Shown here one piece after another: positions 22,992-35,921 of a DNA stretch of 64,000 bases (its first letter is position 1; every line of letters starts with the position of its first letter). Location: positions 22,114,412 through 22,178,411 of the forward strand of contig NC_045139.1 of assembly GCF_008831285.2 (NCBI RefSeq), given 5' to 3'. The notes beneath the pieces are model-generated. The model ran no database searches, had not been told where the DNA came from, and was given only the letters and a program-made list of their open reading frames with translations. The position numbers and the translations under genes are program-made. Origin of the DNA: Nymphaea colorata (lineage: Eukaryota; Streptophyta; Magnoliopsida; Nymphaeales; Nymphaeaceae).

Positions 22992-25464
22992 CTAGTCCAC
23001 CAATATGGAAAAAAAAAAAAAGGACAATCAGGTCAACTTGGCTCAAAAGTTTATCTCTGTCTCTCTCTCTAATTTTTTCATTTTCCAGGCCTCTAAGTGC
23101 AAACCCAAAAAAGACGCATATTCTTGTCAGGTAACTCCCTCAGAAGCAGTCAACATTTTTCAACACTTAGTTCAGACAAGGCTGAAACATTAACTTTTAC
23201 TTGCATCATCGGGAGGTCAAGGCAAATTCAGCTCAAGCATGGAACACTGAAAGATATTTCCAAAAGTAAAAAGAAATGGATGGCTCACTGAAAAACATAA
23301 CGTGCTCAATAAAACAGATCTGAAAAACTTATGGGTAAAATCCTGAAAACAAAAACAAAAAAACAGCAACAAGAAATACAAAATCAGCTAGTAACGGACA
23401 AAAAATAGATCATAACGACTAAGAAAATGACACCCAAACAAGACTTACGATATTTTGAAGCTAAAAAAAGTTTGAAAGATAGAGAATACCACCAAACCGA
23501 TTTAGACAAAACAAACAATACAATATGAATGAGAGGTCTCTTCAGAACTCTACATTCAACACCATGATAATTCTCAGAAGAACAAAATTTTTTGTGTTGC
23601 CCATCTTTTAGAATCCTCGGAGAAGAACAAAAAGAATAATCAATGCTTTAAAAATTGAAAAACTTCAAACTAAACTCCACCGTAAGATGAATATCAGGAG
23701 AAGCTACAAAAAGGGGAAAAGGTGTTAGAATTCTATTAAAAACCTTCCAAATTCGAAGTACAACGCTTGGTCAAAAGTAACAAGCAGGAATCCCTCAGAA
23801 AATAATATCCAAACTCATCAATGGCATGGTCAGTCCACTACTTTTGATTATAAATGTTCATCATCGGGATGAATAAGTTATTCACCTACCAATCAAAAGG
23901 TAAACAAAGATTAGGAATAACGACAACAAAGAGGAATCATGTGATTAAGAATATAAAAACAAAGCATTTTTTTTCAAAATAAGCTGAAATAAATCATATA
24001 GTAAGAAGCGCATATATGGAAAAGACATGAGCCACAACATACACGTGGCAAGCACGGGAGAGTAGAGGACCTGTTAACTGGGTCAAAGATAGGGAAATGA
24101 ACAAGTTCCCAATTGGTTTTTTCCTCTTTTGTTCAAACGAAAAGGAGAAGGACCAACAACAGAGAGATTATGCGAACAAAAAGAATAAGATCCAAAGACT
24201 CCTCAGTTCAGGTCTCCATGTGTTCTTCAGCATGGAAACTCTCAGAAGAACGAAAGTTTTTTATCATCATCAGAGCCTTCAGAACAGAAGTACAAAAGAT
24301 GAGTAAAGCACTGTTGGCAAAAATGAATGAAACTACATAGATAAAACATCAGGCATCAAAGAAGCAAGAAACCCATCGTGAAGATCACAGGATGGACGAC
24401 ACATGCATCCTATAAATCGACACCAATGAAAAATGTAAATAAAACTGGGGAAAAGGAAAGAACAGTCCGTAGCCAGAGTAAGATTTGGGCCCTTCCTTAT
24501 GTGAACGCGAACGGGATAGCGATCCTCATCGGGACGAACAAGTTATTGACCTAATAATCAACAAAGGAATCTTACGGTAAAGAAAGATTAGGAATAACGA
24601 GGACAAAGAGGGATCATGTGATTCAGAATATAAACCAAGAATTTTGTTTAGAAACACGTCGATATGAATCATGTAGTAATAAGCGCACAACTATATGGCA
24701 AAGACAGAAGCCACATCAAATACACGAACAAGGACAGGAGTAGAGGACCTGTTAATTGACATTGTTGGATTGTTTGAACAGAAAAGGCAATAAAACAGTA
24801 AGGGGACCGAAATTAATGCAACAACAGGTCAAAGATAGAGAAACAAACAAGCTCCCGACATCGTTTTTCCCCTTTTGTTCAAACGAAAGGGAGGAGCACG
24901 ACAACGGAGAGATGATTAGAACAAAAATAAGAAGATCCAGAGACTCCTCAGTTCAGGTCTCCATGTGTTCTTCAGCATGGAAACTCTCAGAAGAACGAAA
25001 GTTTTTTTTTATCATCATCAGAGCCTTCAGAACAGAAGTACAACAGAAGAGAAAAGAAGTGTCGGCAAAAACGAATGAAACTACGTAGATAAAACATACA
25101 GGCATCAAAGAAGCAAGAAACCGATCGTGAAGATCACAGGATGGACGGCACATGCATCCCACAAATCGACACCAATGAAAAATAAAAAATGAAACTGGGG
25201 AAAAGGAAAGAACACTCCGTAGACAAGGCGAAATTTGGGTGCTTCCTTTACGTGAACACGAACAGGATAACGCTCCTGTAGTTCATCTCAGATGAAAATG
25301 GTATGAATCAGACCGGATAATAACGATGACAACCAACCAGTGAAGAGAACAACAGAAAAAGGGAAGTTGAAGAGAAAGAAAGCCAGGGACAACCAGTGAA
25401 GAGAACAACAGAAAAAGGGAAAAGAGAGAACAAAAGAAAGGAAGGATGCGGGTTAGGGTTTTAC
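22992..25464 (-). other. Probable leader intron of RPL10
   Basis: Inferred 5'-UTR intron of about 2.47 kb. The proposed donor is ATAGAG|GTAAAACCC, with the intron beginning at 25464 on the minus strand. The proposed acceptor is a T12 tract followed by GGACTAG, ending at 22992, one base before the coding exon's leader base. A promoter with TATA box and telo-box lies just upstream of the donor exon and there is no such promoter near the ATG. Long leader introns are common in plant ribosomal protein genes. The intron is AT-rich and contains a tandem duplication. Splice sites are read from sequence only. Confidence 0.65.
23861..25280. repeat. Diverged tandem duplication inside RPL10 leader intron
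   Basis: Copy 1 covers about 23861-24525 and copy 2 about 24526-25280. Shared landmarks include TCATCGGGA at the start, GATTAGGAATAACGA, GTAGAGGACCTGTTAA, GACTCCTCAGTTCAGGTC, CATGTGTTCTTCAGCATGG and TCCGTAG near the end. Copy 2 carries about 70 extra bases (about 24759-24826) after GGACCTGTTAATTG. Copies differ by many substitutions, so the duplication is not very recent. A smaller pair, CAACCAGTGAAGAGAACAAC, lies at about 25335 and 25390. Confidence 0.88.
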
Positions 25465-25525
25465 CTCTATTGCTGTCGGCGGAGACGTATGGGGGAGAGA
25501 AGAGGAAAGCAGAGAAAGGGGAAGA
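25465..25525 (-). promoter_or_regulatory. Inferred non-coding first exon of RPL10
   Basis: The region between the expected start site (about 30 bases downstream of the TATA box) and the donor at 25464 ends in the minus-strand sequence CGCCGACAGCAATAGAG|GTAAAA. The minus-strand sequence AAAACCCTAACCC directly follows the donor. The transcription start is an estimate. Confidence 0.5.
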
Positions 25526-25553
25526 CCAAGAGAAAGCCCCTCCCGCTATTCCG

Positions 25554-25616
25554 TTATATAGGGGTTGCCGCTCATTAGGGTTTCTTTCTTCGCCGTAGGA
25601 TTACACCATCTGGGCC
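25554..25616 (-). promoter_or_regulatory. RPL10 core promoter: TATA box, telo-box, TGGGCC
   Basis: On the minus strand a TATATAA box occupies 25560-25554. A telo-box (AAACCCTAA) lies at 25583-25575. TGGGCC (plus-strand reading) lies at 25611-25616. Telo-box plus TGGGCY site II elements are the well-known signature of plant ribosomal protein and other growth-linked promoters, bound by telomere-repeat-binding/Pur-alpha-like and TCP factors. This sits about 2.5 kb from the RPL10 ATG and supports a leader intron. Confidence 0.72.
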
Positions 25617-27179
25617 GTCGCGATCGGCGCTCTCAGCCCTATGCCTCATGCCTCTTCCCTCGTTTGGGCGAACCGAACACTTCCGGGGCTGGGTTTGGTG
25701 AAAATGAGCAGGGACGAATTCCTGGATCCAACTGAAGAGCGGGGTTGCGCGTCGGCCTTTATTACGCATTTGACCCTGTCCTGGCTCGACAAAGTGGGGT
25801 TGTTTGTTGGTGGTTCAACCAGGCTCAGTTGAGTTGAGCAAATCTATGAACCAATCCTTCCTGTTAGGCGGAGGTGGGGCTCAGTTCTTAAATTTTTATA
25901 TATAATATATTGAGCTAAGGACCTCGTACTTTTATGAAACTTGTAATTAGTACATTATTATTATTAGTATTATTGAATTTTCAAACCTTAAATATAAACT
26001 AATCTAAATTCAGGGCAATCAGGAAGTCCAGGAAAGGATCTATGAACAAGTACGCACGACCTGTTAGCTCGAGTTAGAGGTTCGATTCTTTGACTTTTTA
26101 TATACCAAGCTCGAGTCCGGCTACAACGGGTTGGTCTTGACGCTAAGCCCTTGCCTTGTGCCTCGGAATGATGTCCAAGAGGCACCAAAATGACAACTGA
26201 AAGGAGACACAAAGGGGCGGCGGGCACGGGTCACACTTTATTTGGAACGCTTAAAGCTTGAGTGGTTTAGAGAAACAGAGCATGAAGCATGTAAAAACAT
26301 ATATTGTTCAAGTGCGCAAGGTTGAACACGTTTTACTCAAACTAGTTTAACATTAAATTTGCAGCTCATTGAAGCTCAAACTAAAGAAAAGCCAATGACT
26401 CATAGCAAAGCTCTAGCTATTGGGGGCTTGGATTCCAAATTTTACCACCAACAAGAAGCTGGTATCCAGAATTGGGGAACAAATGGTCTAAATATTTGGA
26501 TTTTGGTCCGAATAAACACTAGGGATTTGTGCCAAAATTCTTTTTATGGAAAACCTTATCATCTGCCCTTGGCCTTGAAAACCATACCTCTCTATCTCTC
26601 TATCTAGCCAGAGTTTTAGGGCATGTTTGGGCAATGATCGAATATAGAAGCCATGTTTTAAAAATGGTTAAAAAGTTGTCATAAAACCTAGTTTTACAAA
26701 ATGTTGTTTTCTTGTTGCCTTGACATAGGAGGAAACCAACGTTATGAAAAAAGTATCTTGCACTTGCCACACAGCAGTCTGTCGCCTCATTGAAAAACAA
26801 AAAACAAGCCGGGACTTTTTCTGTAAAGTTTGAGTGAGAAACAAAGTATGTGAGAGGGTAGAGCTGACCATTTGAAAGCAAATGAGAGTGCTCTATTCTA
26901 GTGCAAATTTTCCAAGCCAAGAAGAGTGTGCTTGAAATCCTCTCATCTAATTTTTATTTTCTTAAGAGAATGAGATCAAAACACTCTAAGATCTTTCTTC
27001 AACGGTCCTCAAAGGATGACTGCTTCCATCTTCTGCATTATCTATCATTCCTCACCTTTGATTTGCATCAACCCTCTTTCTTGGTCTCTACTTCCTTCCT
27101 TTAATCTTGTTGCCTAACCTAACCAGGGTTGTGTCCTTCCTTGTCTAGCAAAAAGTAGTGGAACTATGCCTGAACTCCC
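25617..27179. other. Intergenic, no gene recognised
   Basis: The sequence is AT-rich after about 25880. A GGGCATGTTTGGGCAATG segment near 26618 resembles a MITE end, but no matching partner was found. The first 200 bases are GC-richer promoter-proximal DNA of RPL10. No conserved frame is visible. Confidence 0.5.
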
Positions 27180-29330
27180 AAAAGCATAAACTGAATCAGT
27201 TGCAAGTGTTCAAGATTGTGGATGATTGGGAAGTTTATCTTTGTAGAATTGTAGAAAGTTGTTGTTGAACGATAGAATTAACAAAAAATGTTTACTTCAA
27301 CTAATGAATATGTTAAGGCTTGTGCAGGAAGTTGTAATCTACATAGGAGATTTTTAATGCCATGTGCTTGGTGAACAACAAAACGGGTAGGAGCCCCAAT
27401 GATTAATCATGTGAAAAATTCAATGAATTCATAGACTAGTGCCAGCTTACTAAGGTTTATGACATTGGAACCAAGTTCACTTGGTCTAATAGAAGAGCAT
27501 GAGTTGAGCTTATCCAAGGCAAATCGGATTGGACTTTTGTGATGAAGATGGATGAATTTCTTGCACAATGCAGGTGTGAGTTGCCCACCATATCCCCTTT
27601 GTCATCCTAACATAAGGTCTTTCTGTGGAGCATTATAAAACTGATGAAAGCAATAGGAAAAAGGGTTGTTTTAGATTTATCAAACCTTGGACTAGGATCT
27701 TGAAAGTTATAAGTAGTAATATGAACAAATAGAATAAATTGGAATTTGGTAATATCAATATCAATGCTAAAGATCTTATGAGAAAGCTAGAACAAGTGCA
27801 TTAAGGTATTTAGCAGGCAGGTCAGATTACATATGTGAGGAAGCCAAGATTCCTCAACTGCAAGAGATGTTAAAGCTAGAGGAAGTGCCATGAAAAAACA
27901 AAGTAAAAATTCGATGGCTTGCTGAAGGAGATAAAAGCACAAGATTCTTTATGTCCATACCAGAAAATAAAGAACTGAAGAACATGATTGAAGTAATGAT
28001 GGTGGATAATGTGTTGTATGAGGAAAATGAGGAACTATTAGAGAAAGTGAGTGCATATTGCGCATGTTTTCTCAATCAAAGAAGGTATAAATGATTATCT
28101 ACCCACAAATATGACCATGGATGGGAGGATAATAGAATTAAGAAACAAAGTTTGAAGAAGCATGTGTAAGTGGAAGGAATTTGCGCAGCTGAATAGTGCT
28201 TGGCATAGATAAAGAGAGCGTGACAAGCCTTGAGGGATGTCTAAATTACTTCTATCAGGTTTACTAGGATGTAGTCATAATAGAGATCAGTACCATAGCC
28301 TGTGTTTTTTACTGCTCCCTATACTTTGGCAGCAACACAAGAATTGTATGATTAATTATTTTCACCAATTACCAATAATGTATACAAAATCATAACAAGA
28401 GTGATGGTTAATAGGATGGGAAAGGCTTTAGCCAAAATTGTTGAAAACAAGCAAGGGGTTTTCTTGTCAACCAAAATTATTCATGACTAAATCATCCTAG
28501 CTAATTGACTTAATAGATTCATATGGCAAGCAGAATCAAGAAGTGGTCCAACTAAAATTAGATTTATCTAAAGCATATGATCATGTATCATGGAGTTTTC
28601 CTAAGAACATGTTATTTATTGGTTTCAATGATGATTGAGTTAGGAGGGTGATGATGTGTGCAAGGACTGCAAAATTCTCCATTCTCGTAAATGGTGAGGG
28701 TACAATTTTCAAGAGTAGAAGAGGCCGTCATCAAGGAGACCTTCTTTCGCCCTACCTTTTCATCGAAGTTACGAAAATGGTTACTAGCGCTTTTAATGCA
28801 TAAATGGAAAGGAAAAAGTTTTGGATTCTAAAAAGTCATCACAATGTCTTTGAAAGTAGCACCATAATTTCTACTGATGATGTGCTTATACTCAGTTGAG
28901 GTTCATTGAGATCAATAGGGAATATTAAGCTTTTTGTTACCGAGAGTGAAAGAAAAGCTGACTTGAAAGTAAACAAAGATAAATCTAGAGTTGTCACTAT
29001 GAATATTCCAATAGAGAAAATAATGAAATTTTTTGAATTACTTGAATGGAGTGAAGCGAAGCTCCCCATGTCATACACATGAGTACCATTGTTTGAATGT
29101 ATACTCACAGAACGTCTATGTAAATCCCTTGTAAAGAAGATGGAGAAAAAGCTATGTCATTGGGAGGCTAATCTATTGTCCTATAGTGGGTGCGTATGCC
29201 AATTCATCATAATCCAACGTCATTTGTTTATATTGGGTGCAATCATTTAAGCTACTTGCAAATATGCTATCTCAATTGGAGAAATATATGATGTGTTTTA
29301 AGAAGACACATTTAGTATCATGATAATGCT
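27180..29330 (+). mobile_element. Dead L1-type LINE (endonuclease and RT remnants)
   Basis: Translated in pieces on the plus strand, the region shows the order of a plant non-LTR retrotransposon. An endonuclease motif (IYIGDFNAM) lies near 27340, then GTKFTWSNRRA near 27470, then reverse transcriptase motifs. These are YKIITRVMVNRMGKALAKIV near 28385, LDLSKAYDHVSWSF near 28563, and GRHQGDLLSPYLF near 28725, which is the LINE-type box. STDDVLILS near 28870 stands where a plant LINE normally has a (F/Y)ADD motif. WEANLLSYSGC near 29160 is typical of the RT downstream region. Many stops and frame changes make it inactive. Ends are approximate, and no poly-A tail or target duplication was identified. 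Confidence 0.85.
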
Positions 29331-32300
29331 TACGCATACTTAAAATAGAAGGAGAAGTATATTTAAACCCATTGATGGAATGAAATGATCCCGTCGGGTA
29401 CCTGGCCCGATCTGGCCCTGGTTCGGGCCCAAAAAAAGTGTACCAAGCTGGTACGATAACTTATCGAGCCAGCCCGGGTTGGCCTGATGGGCCCGATGTG
29501 TTTTTGAAATATTACATTATTTTTATAATGATATATATTTATTACGATTAATTATATTTATGTATTATTTTATATTTAAAAATATTATTTTTTTATTTAA
29601 TAGATGGTGCGGTCAGAAACTAACTAGAGGTATGGATGTTATAGACCATGAGAGATTCCACAAGCAATTCAATTTGAACATAGCGGGGGCATGCATTAAA
29701 TATCAAATGGAAAACGACCTTGAGCAAGACTACAACCTAGTGGTCCATGATACGAGCTTGGATAGCAATCAAAATCAGTTAATTTGACAAACTAATATAG
29801 TAAAAAAAGCTAAAGGCAATAGAAATTTCATATGCAAATAGGAAGAAAGACATTCAAGTAGCATGGAAGAAATGTATATGAAATAGAAAATTCCTTCTAG
29901 TATATTTTTCTAGCATGTGCTAATAGACTGCCCAGACTTGACTATATCCAGAGTAGAAGGATAAATTTGACCAATCAGTGAATTATTTGTGGTGTAGCAG
30001 TAACGGGAATGGGTTAACTATGTTCACGATGATCTGGATCGGAGACCACACCTTTTCCGATAGTCGTCGAGATCTGCAAGAATCTCCTTCAACTCGCCCT
30101 CGATTGTTCGTCGATGCCCTTCCAGTTCCCCTCTTCCTCTCACCCCTCTCGATCTCTCCCTTTCAAGATGATGATGATGATGATGAAAACGATCAAATGC
30201 CCACGATCTGAAAATTTAACAACTTCATCGAGGTCTAGTCAAAATCGGGATGATCACTTACTACCTTATGCTTTCAAGTGACCTAATATGTAAGTAAAGA
30301 GGACATCGTTATAACGTTTTGAAAAAAAAAGAGTTATCGAGAACTGAAACCGCTTACCGTTTTTCAATTTTTTCAAGGGTCGAATTTTGTATGACCTTCA
30401 ACTCCTTGGATCTTATTTATGGCTTTGAAGGTTACTCCCTGAATCTTAGGGCTTTGAGGGTTGTAGGTAGCTTGTTAGACTGACACAATTTGATTCTTTA
30501 TGTGTTACTCCACTGACATGCAAATGATAGCTTCACTTTTTACCCAGGTCTCCAAATAGCCTTAAATTCCCAACGTGGGACAAAAAGGGGATGTGCTTCG
30601 CCTTCTTGCTGACTGTGAGATGTCAATGGCCCAGACACAAATCTAGTATTTGATTTGATTATGACATCGAGTAGTTGAGTCTATACATAACTAATACCAA
30701 TATTTACTACGTGTATCTCCTGGTTTTCGAAATTAATCCGATCTAATTTTGGTGCATTGCGTGAACCAAATTTGAATCAGTTTGTTCGCTTTAACTCACT
30801 AATTGAATTGAGCAAGCTTGAACTATGTTCCAAGGCATAATCAATGAGGTTCCAATTTTGCTGGTCGAGAGAGAATGTAAGACCCACCCATTGTCACCAC
30901 TACCCCAAGAAAAGTCCTTGATAAAAGAACATATAAAAAACTTATTTTATAGATTGCATAAACCAATCTAAACGAGCCCAACTTATTTTATAAATTATAT
31001 AAGCCAATCTAAACAAGCCCAACCTTTTCAATTGCTTAAGTTATCAAGTAATATTTTTCATTTTCACTTGATTTATTTAATAGAAGAGGCGGAGGTCATC
31101 GTCGCACCATCCACCTGCTCCTCCATCCTAAGACAATGTTTTTCATGTTATTCTGGTTCCTCCATCCATATGGATGTCTCAAACATCCAGCTCTATGGTG
31201 TTGTGTGTGGAATATTGTTGGATTGATAAAAATTAAAAATCCATTATTAAGAGTACCATAAGCAATTACTAAAAATACCAGTAATCGTTGCTACATCTCA
31301 AATGATAGCTAACGCTTATAGGATAGTTCCACACCAACCAATGTAGTAATTGAGTGAGGCACACGGCCATTGTAATAGCGTCTCCTAATGAGTCTTTTCC
31401 ACTTCAATTCTATCACCGCAAGATCTGCCGGAACTAATTAGGGCGCTTGATTTCGAAGTAGCCACTTTGAATCATATAAAGACATGCCAAGTAAAAAATT
31501 AGCACTGGATGGGTTCCCCTCTCAATTGCAACAATGATACAAAAATTTACAAATTTAATTGACAAAAAAAATACTCAATTTTAATGTACGCGTTATGAAT
31601 AATTTTAAATTTAGAAAAATACATATACAGCGACCTAAGTTGTAAAGTAATTCACAAACACGTACTAATGGAAAACCATTAAAATATAGCTAAAATCATT
31701 TTCTTCCTAATAAAAATAAAATATTTTTAAATAAAAACTCTTTTCAAAATCAGCACATCGGTTTGGTCGCTCGACAGTTTCGCTTTTCCTTGAAATGCAA
31801 TTGCAAGGACAAAAGGAAGAGTATGCGGGGAATGTACGATTGTTGAGAAATTTACTTAAATACATAATTCATGATTTTGCTTTTGATGAAAAATCAGAAT
31901 TCAAGGACTAATTTTTAACAACTAAGCTATGCTAACACACGCAACTACATATAAAATCCTTAAACTGTACCTACCCAATTCGTTTTCCACTTGTCTCCTA
32001 GTGTTTTAAGCATTTTTTTTAAGAAAAATCATGTAGATGAATATACGATGTAAGCCAAAAAAAAAAGAAGGAAATTAAGGGAAAAGAAAAAAGAACTTGA
32101 CGTTTAAATAGGAATAAAAAAAGGCTAAAACTATAAACCATGAAGACAGCTTTATGAAATTTCACATGTTTTGTTGACATGGTTTACCGATTATACAAAT
32201 ATTGGCAATGTAGTCGAAATTATGAGAAAGAGCACTAAAGAATGCTTGAGAACCAAGAAGACGTGAACATAATTGGTATGTTTGATTTGTTGGGATTCTG

Positions 32301-33551
32301 AGGCGAGATTTTATGTCTAAATGTATACCGGTGTTCACCCGTACAGATCTATACCTGTGAGAACCACTACCACTGTATATCTATACCGGTGATTCGTTTC
32401 CCTGCGAGTGTCGGTGACGCTGCTATCACCGCTGTAGATCTACAACAGTGATCGTAGTCGCCGGTAGCGGAAGTCACCACTATGAACCTACAGTGGTGCA
32501 TATAGCCACCGGTATACCATCATTCTTGATGAACCGCACCGCCTCAAGAACCTGCATATCACTCAGGTCTCTCTCTCTCTCTCTCTGTTTTCCGATTAAC
32601 GATTGGATCCTTTTCTAATTTTTTATCATGTACACTTATACTTTGTTTTTGTTTGCTTTTTCTAAGTAACATGGTACAATTGAGCTAAGGTTGGATGAAA
32701 TGGGTTCCATCTTAAAGCAGCATCAATCCATCCATGCATGGAGAATATAGTTGGCATGCAAGACTAGTGACAGATGCTCTCAAGCCAGTGAAGCATACCT
32801 TGCTCTGGAAAGGCCTTTGTATTTTTTGGCCTATTGCTCACCTCTTCGTGCAAACCTGAACAAAAACGTTCGGGAGATTATAATACCAGAGGAAGAAAGT
32901 AATATAAACATGAAATGATGTCAGGTAGACTCTCGTACCATCAGAAAAAAAAAAAGACTTTGTCCAGTCAACAAAAAAATAAAAAAGTTAAGGATTGCAA
33001 AGTAGCATAAACATGCTGAAGTACAAGAATCTTGAATCAGATAAAAGCAAAATGTCTACGTTGATCAAGTGGGAGAGGCACCCGAGAATGCTTGAAGCAA
33101 CTCGAGTTATCATAATCCTTAATAAGGGATGTTTTAATGCTTGCTTACCACAGGAATGAAGGAAAATCTATCAAGTTATCTTTTCTGATTATCGTTTTCC
33201 ATGTTTGAAAGGGTTGCTATAAATTTTGTCAATGGCCGCAGGTTATATTGGCCTGTCACCTAGCCATTGTGAAGCAATATGGTTGGATAAGCAAAGCGGA
33301 TTTGCTTCCTATGTTCGACTGAACTGTCCAACCTCAGACTGTCTATCAAGGAGGCAAAAGGAAACTACACGGGCAGCAACGTGAGGATCTTCAAGCATCT
33401 GTAAACAAGAAGGATTGATTAGTTAGAGAGAGAACCATCCCATGCTTATCTTCAGCACTTCACTGACCTCCTCCCCTTCCGCCCACACAATTCAACCGAA
33501 ACCTCTCATTGGAATAATGTTGTGCCCACTGCATCTTATTAGCCCATTAAG
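29331..33551. other. Intergenic with repeat fragments
   Basis: Includes a GGGCCCGA-rich patch at 29390-29500 similar in style to MITE ends, and a (GAT)n run at 30166-30184. A roughly 42-bp diverged tandem pair at about 30939-31023 shares ACTTATTTTAT and CCAATCTAAAC. At 32330-32515 is a field of CACCGGTATA/CTACAGTGGTG motifs, listed separately. Near 33330-33393 a minus-strand stretch follows TTTACAG and reads as MLEDPHVAARVVSFCLLD; it looks exon-like, but I do not recognise it. No intact gene is seen. Confidence 0.45.
32320..32515. repeat. Subterminal-like motif cluster (possible CACTA remnant)
   Basis: Short motifs recur in both orientations: TATACCGGTG, CTATACCTGTGA, CACCGCTGTAGATCTACA, CCTACAGTGGTG and CCACCGGTATACC. 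Clustered short inverted and direct motifs are typical of subterminal regions of CACTA (En/Spm) transposons. I found neither the CACTA terminus nor a transposase, so this is only suggestive. Confidence 0.35.
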
Positions 33552-34401
33552 CTATGATACCATGGTGCGCCTAAATTGAAGTCGCACCAGCATCGACTCG
33601 ACGCAGGTGCAGGTGCTGGTGCGACCATAATTTGCACCCAAGACTGTCAACGGTGAGTCAGATGTGGTCAGACGCACCCGATTAAAAATGTCATTTATGA
33701 CGTGTACCCGACTTGCATCAAACACGAGTCGGGTGCGGTAAAAAACGAGTCAGTCTATTTTTTTTTTTTTTTCAACAAATGAACAAAACATATCGGGCAC
33801 AACTTTTTCCCCTTTGCTAACACCTTCTTAGTTCTCTATCTCTCCTACGATCCCTTCCACTGGCGGCAGCTTCCTCTCTGCCCGACAGCATCAAATTAGT
33901 TCAGGTAACTACTTTGTAAGGGTTTATTTCAGATTTTCGTTTTCTCCAGCCGTCTGTCTCCCTCCACTGTTTTCCATATTTTGTCTTCTTCCTCAACCCT
34001 CTTTCAATGCCCCTGTTTTCTCTGGTTTATGGGTTCAATATGCTTGCTTTGGTTCTTATGTGCTCTTTGATCGGTCTATTATAAAAAGAATTTGTTTTCC
34101 TGGTTTCAGGTTTCTTCCACTTCCATTACATGCTCAGTTGAGGTGGAGCTTTGTAAAACTTGTTTCAAGTTGGTTTTTTTTTTTTGTGATTTCTTTCTCA
34201 AACATTAATAGCTGGAGCTTGGCTTTGGTATCTTGTCACCATCGTTCACTTCTATATCTATGAAATGTCTCTTGAGCTCTTGTGACCTTGTTCTTGGGAC
34301 ATGGTATTGCAGTGTATATTACTGTTACATGGTAGTATAGGTTAGCATCATATAAATGCTTGTCTCTACTTCTTAATTTTTATATTGGCTAAAATAGCGT
34401 G

Positions 34402-34435
<34 letters not shown>

Positions 34436-34652
34436 TCTGTCAGCCCTACTTGCAAGTTCCATACGCCGTGGACGACCATTGTCCTCATTCTGATTTATTA
34501 ATATCAAAAAGCACGTGTGGTCAGAAAAAAAAAAGGGAATTGCTGAGAAGATTTAGTTAGCCACAATAACAAGAATAATGCTGCTTACAGATTGCTAAAT
34601 GACCTGGTTTTGTTGGAAAACCATGTTGTGACAGCGGCCTATTTGTTATGAG

Positions 34653-34870
34653 CTACGTCACCTTGGTGCGCCCAATTTGGACCTGCACCCACGTCGACGC
34701 GATGCAGGTTCGGTGCGGGTGTGCTGCAGGTGCGCACCCAAAAGGGTCAAACGTTGAGTCTGGTGCGGTCAACCGCACCCGACTGAGTTCGTCCATGTTT
34801 GGACGTGCACCCGACTCACGTCAAACATGAGTCGAGTGCGGTCAAACCGCACCTTCCCTTGTCCGTCAAA
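34653..34870. repeat. Second hAT left end inside the element
   Basis: CTACGTCACCTTGGTGCG at 34653 again matches the inverted right end at 15 of 18 positions. It is followed by the same kind of subterminal sequence as at 33552 (CGACGCGATGCAGGT, CGGTCAACCGCACCCGACT, AACATGAGTCGAGTGCGGT). No octamer matching its left flank (GTTATGAG) is found after the right end, so this copy does not pair with the right terminus by target duplication. Confidence 0.75.
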
Positions 34871-35841
34871 TTTTTGGGCGTTTTTTACATGATTTTTAAC
34901 TTAGGGCACGCTCGGCTTCTCTCCCTCTCATGCTCACTCGGCTTCTCTCCCTCTCGGCCTCTCTTTACGAGATTGCGACGCTGTGCTCCCTCTCTGCGAC
35001 GCTTGGGGAACTCTTTGCTCCCTCTCTCTGTGCCGCTCCCTCACCCAGAGGCCAGAACTTGCTGCTCCCTCTCTATGCGCTGCTCTCCCTCTACGCTGCG
35101 TTCTGCGTTGGATTTGGGTAAACTCTCTCTCTCTCACCCTTTGATATCAGGTTCTGGGTCTTCGACCGTACGCTGTTCCCTCTCTGCTCTATTTTAGTTT
35201 GTTGTTCTCTGTTTTAGACTTTTACTGTGTTCAACTGTGTTGTTTACATTTCATGTCATGCATTCTCGGCCTTGTGTGGTTAATTTGTGTTGCTGATTTT
35301 CATTATCCTGTGTGTGATTTCTGATTTAATGATTCCACAATTGTCTGCAATTTCTTATGGTTTTTGAATATCAAATGCATCTAACTTGTTTGAGGAGGCC
35401 TTTGCTTTTATGATTTTATCGATGATCAGTTTAGAAGATTTCTCTAACTCGTTTAATTACAGTCTCAGTCTGTTTAGTCACTTTAGTGTTTATTAAATTG
35501 TTTATCTATAATCTATGTTGGCAGATAATTTCAATGTAATAAATACTAAAGTTTATATAGATTCCATTTCAATATATAGTTTGTTACTCTGACTGTAAGT
35601 TGTAAATCATTTGAGTACAGTCTGTTTATTTGTTTTGGAAGCTTATGTATTGTTTAAATTTCAATTTGTTATTCCAGTGTTGTATTAATTTCATTCTCTT
35701 CTTTGCTAAGACTTCTTCATCAAAGCCAGGAAATCTACTTTATAATTTATATTATATTCTTTATCAGATGATATCATGATTCTCTCTTTGTTGTTCTATT
35801 TTTTTTCTTGTTATTCTTATGTCATTGGCACTTGGGCTGAA

Positions 35842-35921
35842 CATATGCATGATGTGGTGGTTGATCAAAATGCTAGCTCTCCATATGCATGATGTGGTGG
35901 TTGATCAAAATGCTAGCTCTC
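35842..35921. repeat. Perfect 40-bp tandem duplication in hAT leader
   Basis: The 40-base unit beginning CATATGCATGATGTGG at 35842 is repeated exactly from 35882. It lies in the non-coding part of the hAT element upstream of the transposase frame. Confidence 0.95.

Noticed and set aside
28839-29108. Minus-strand frame over the LINE relic
   Set aside because: It is antisense to the readable RT motifs on the plus strand.
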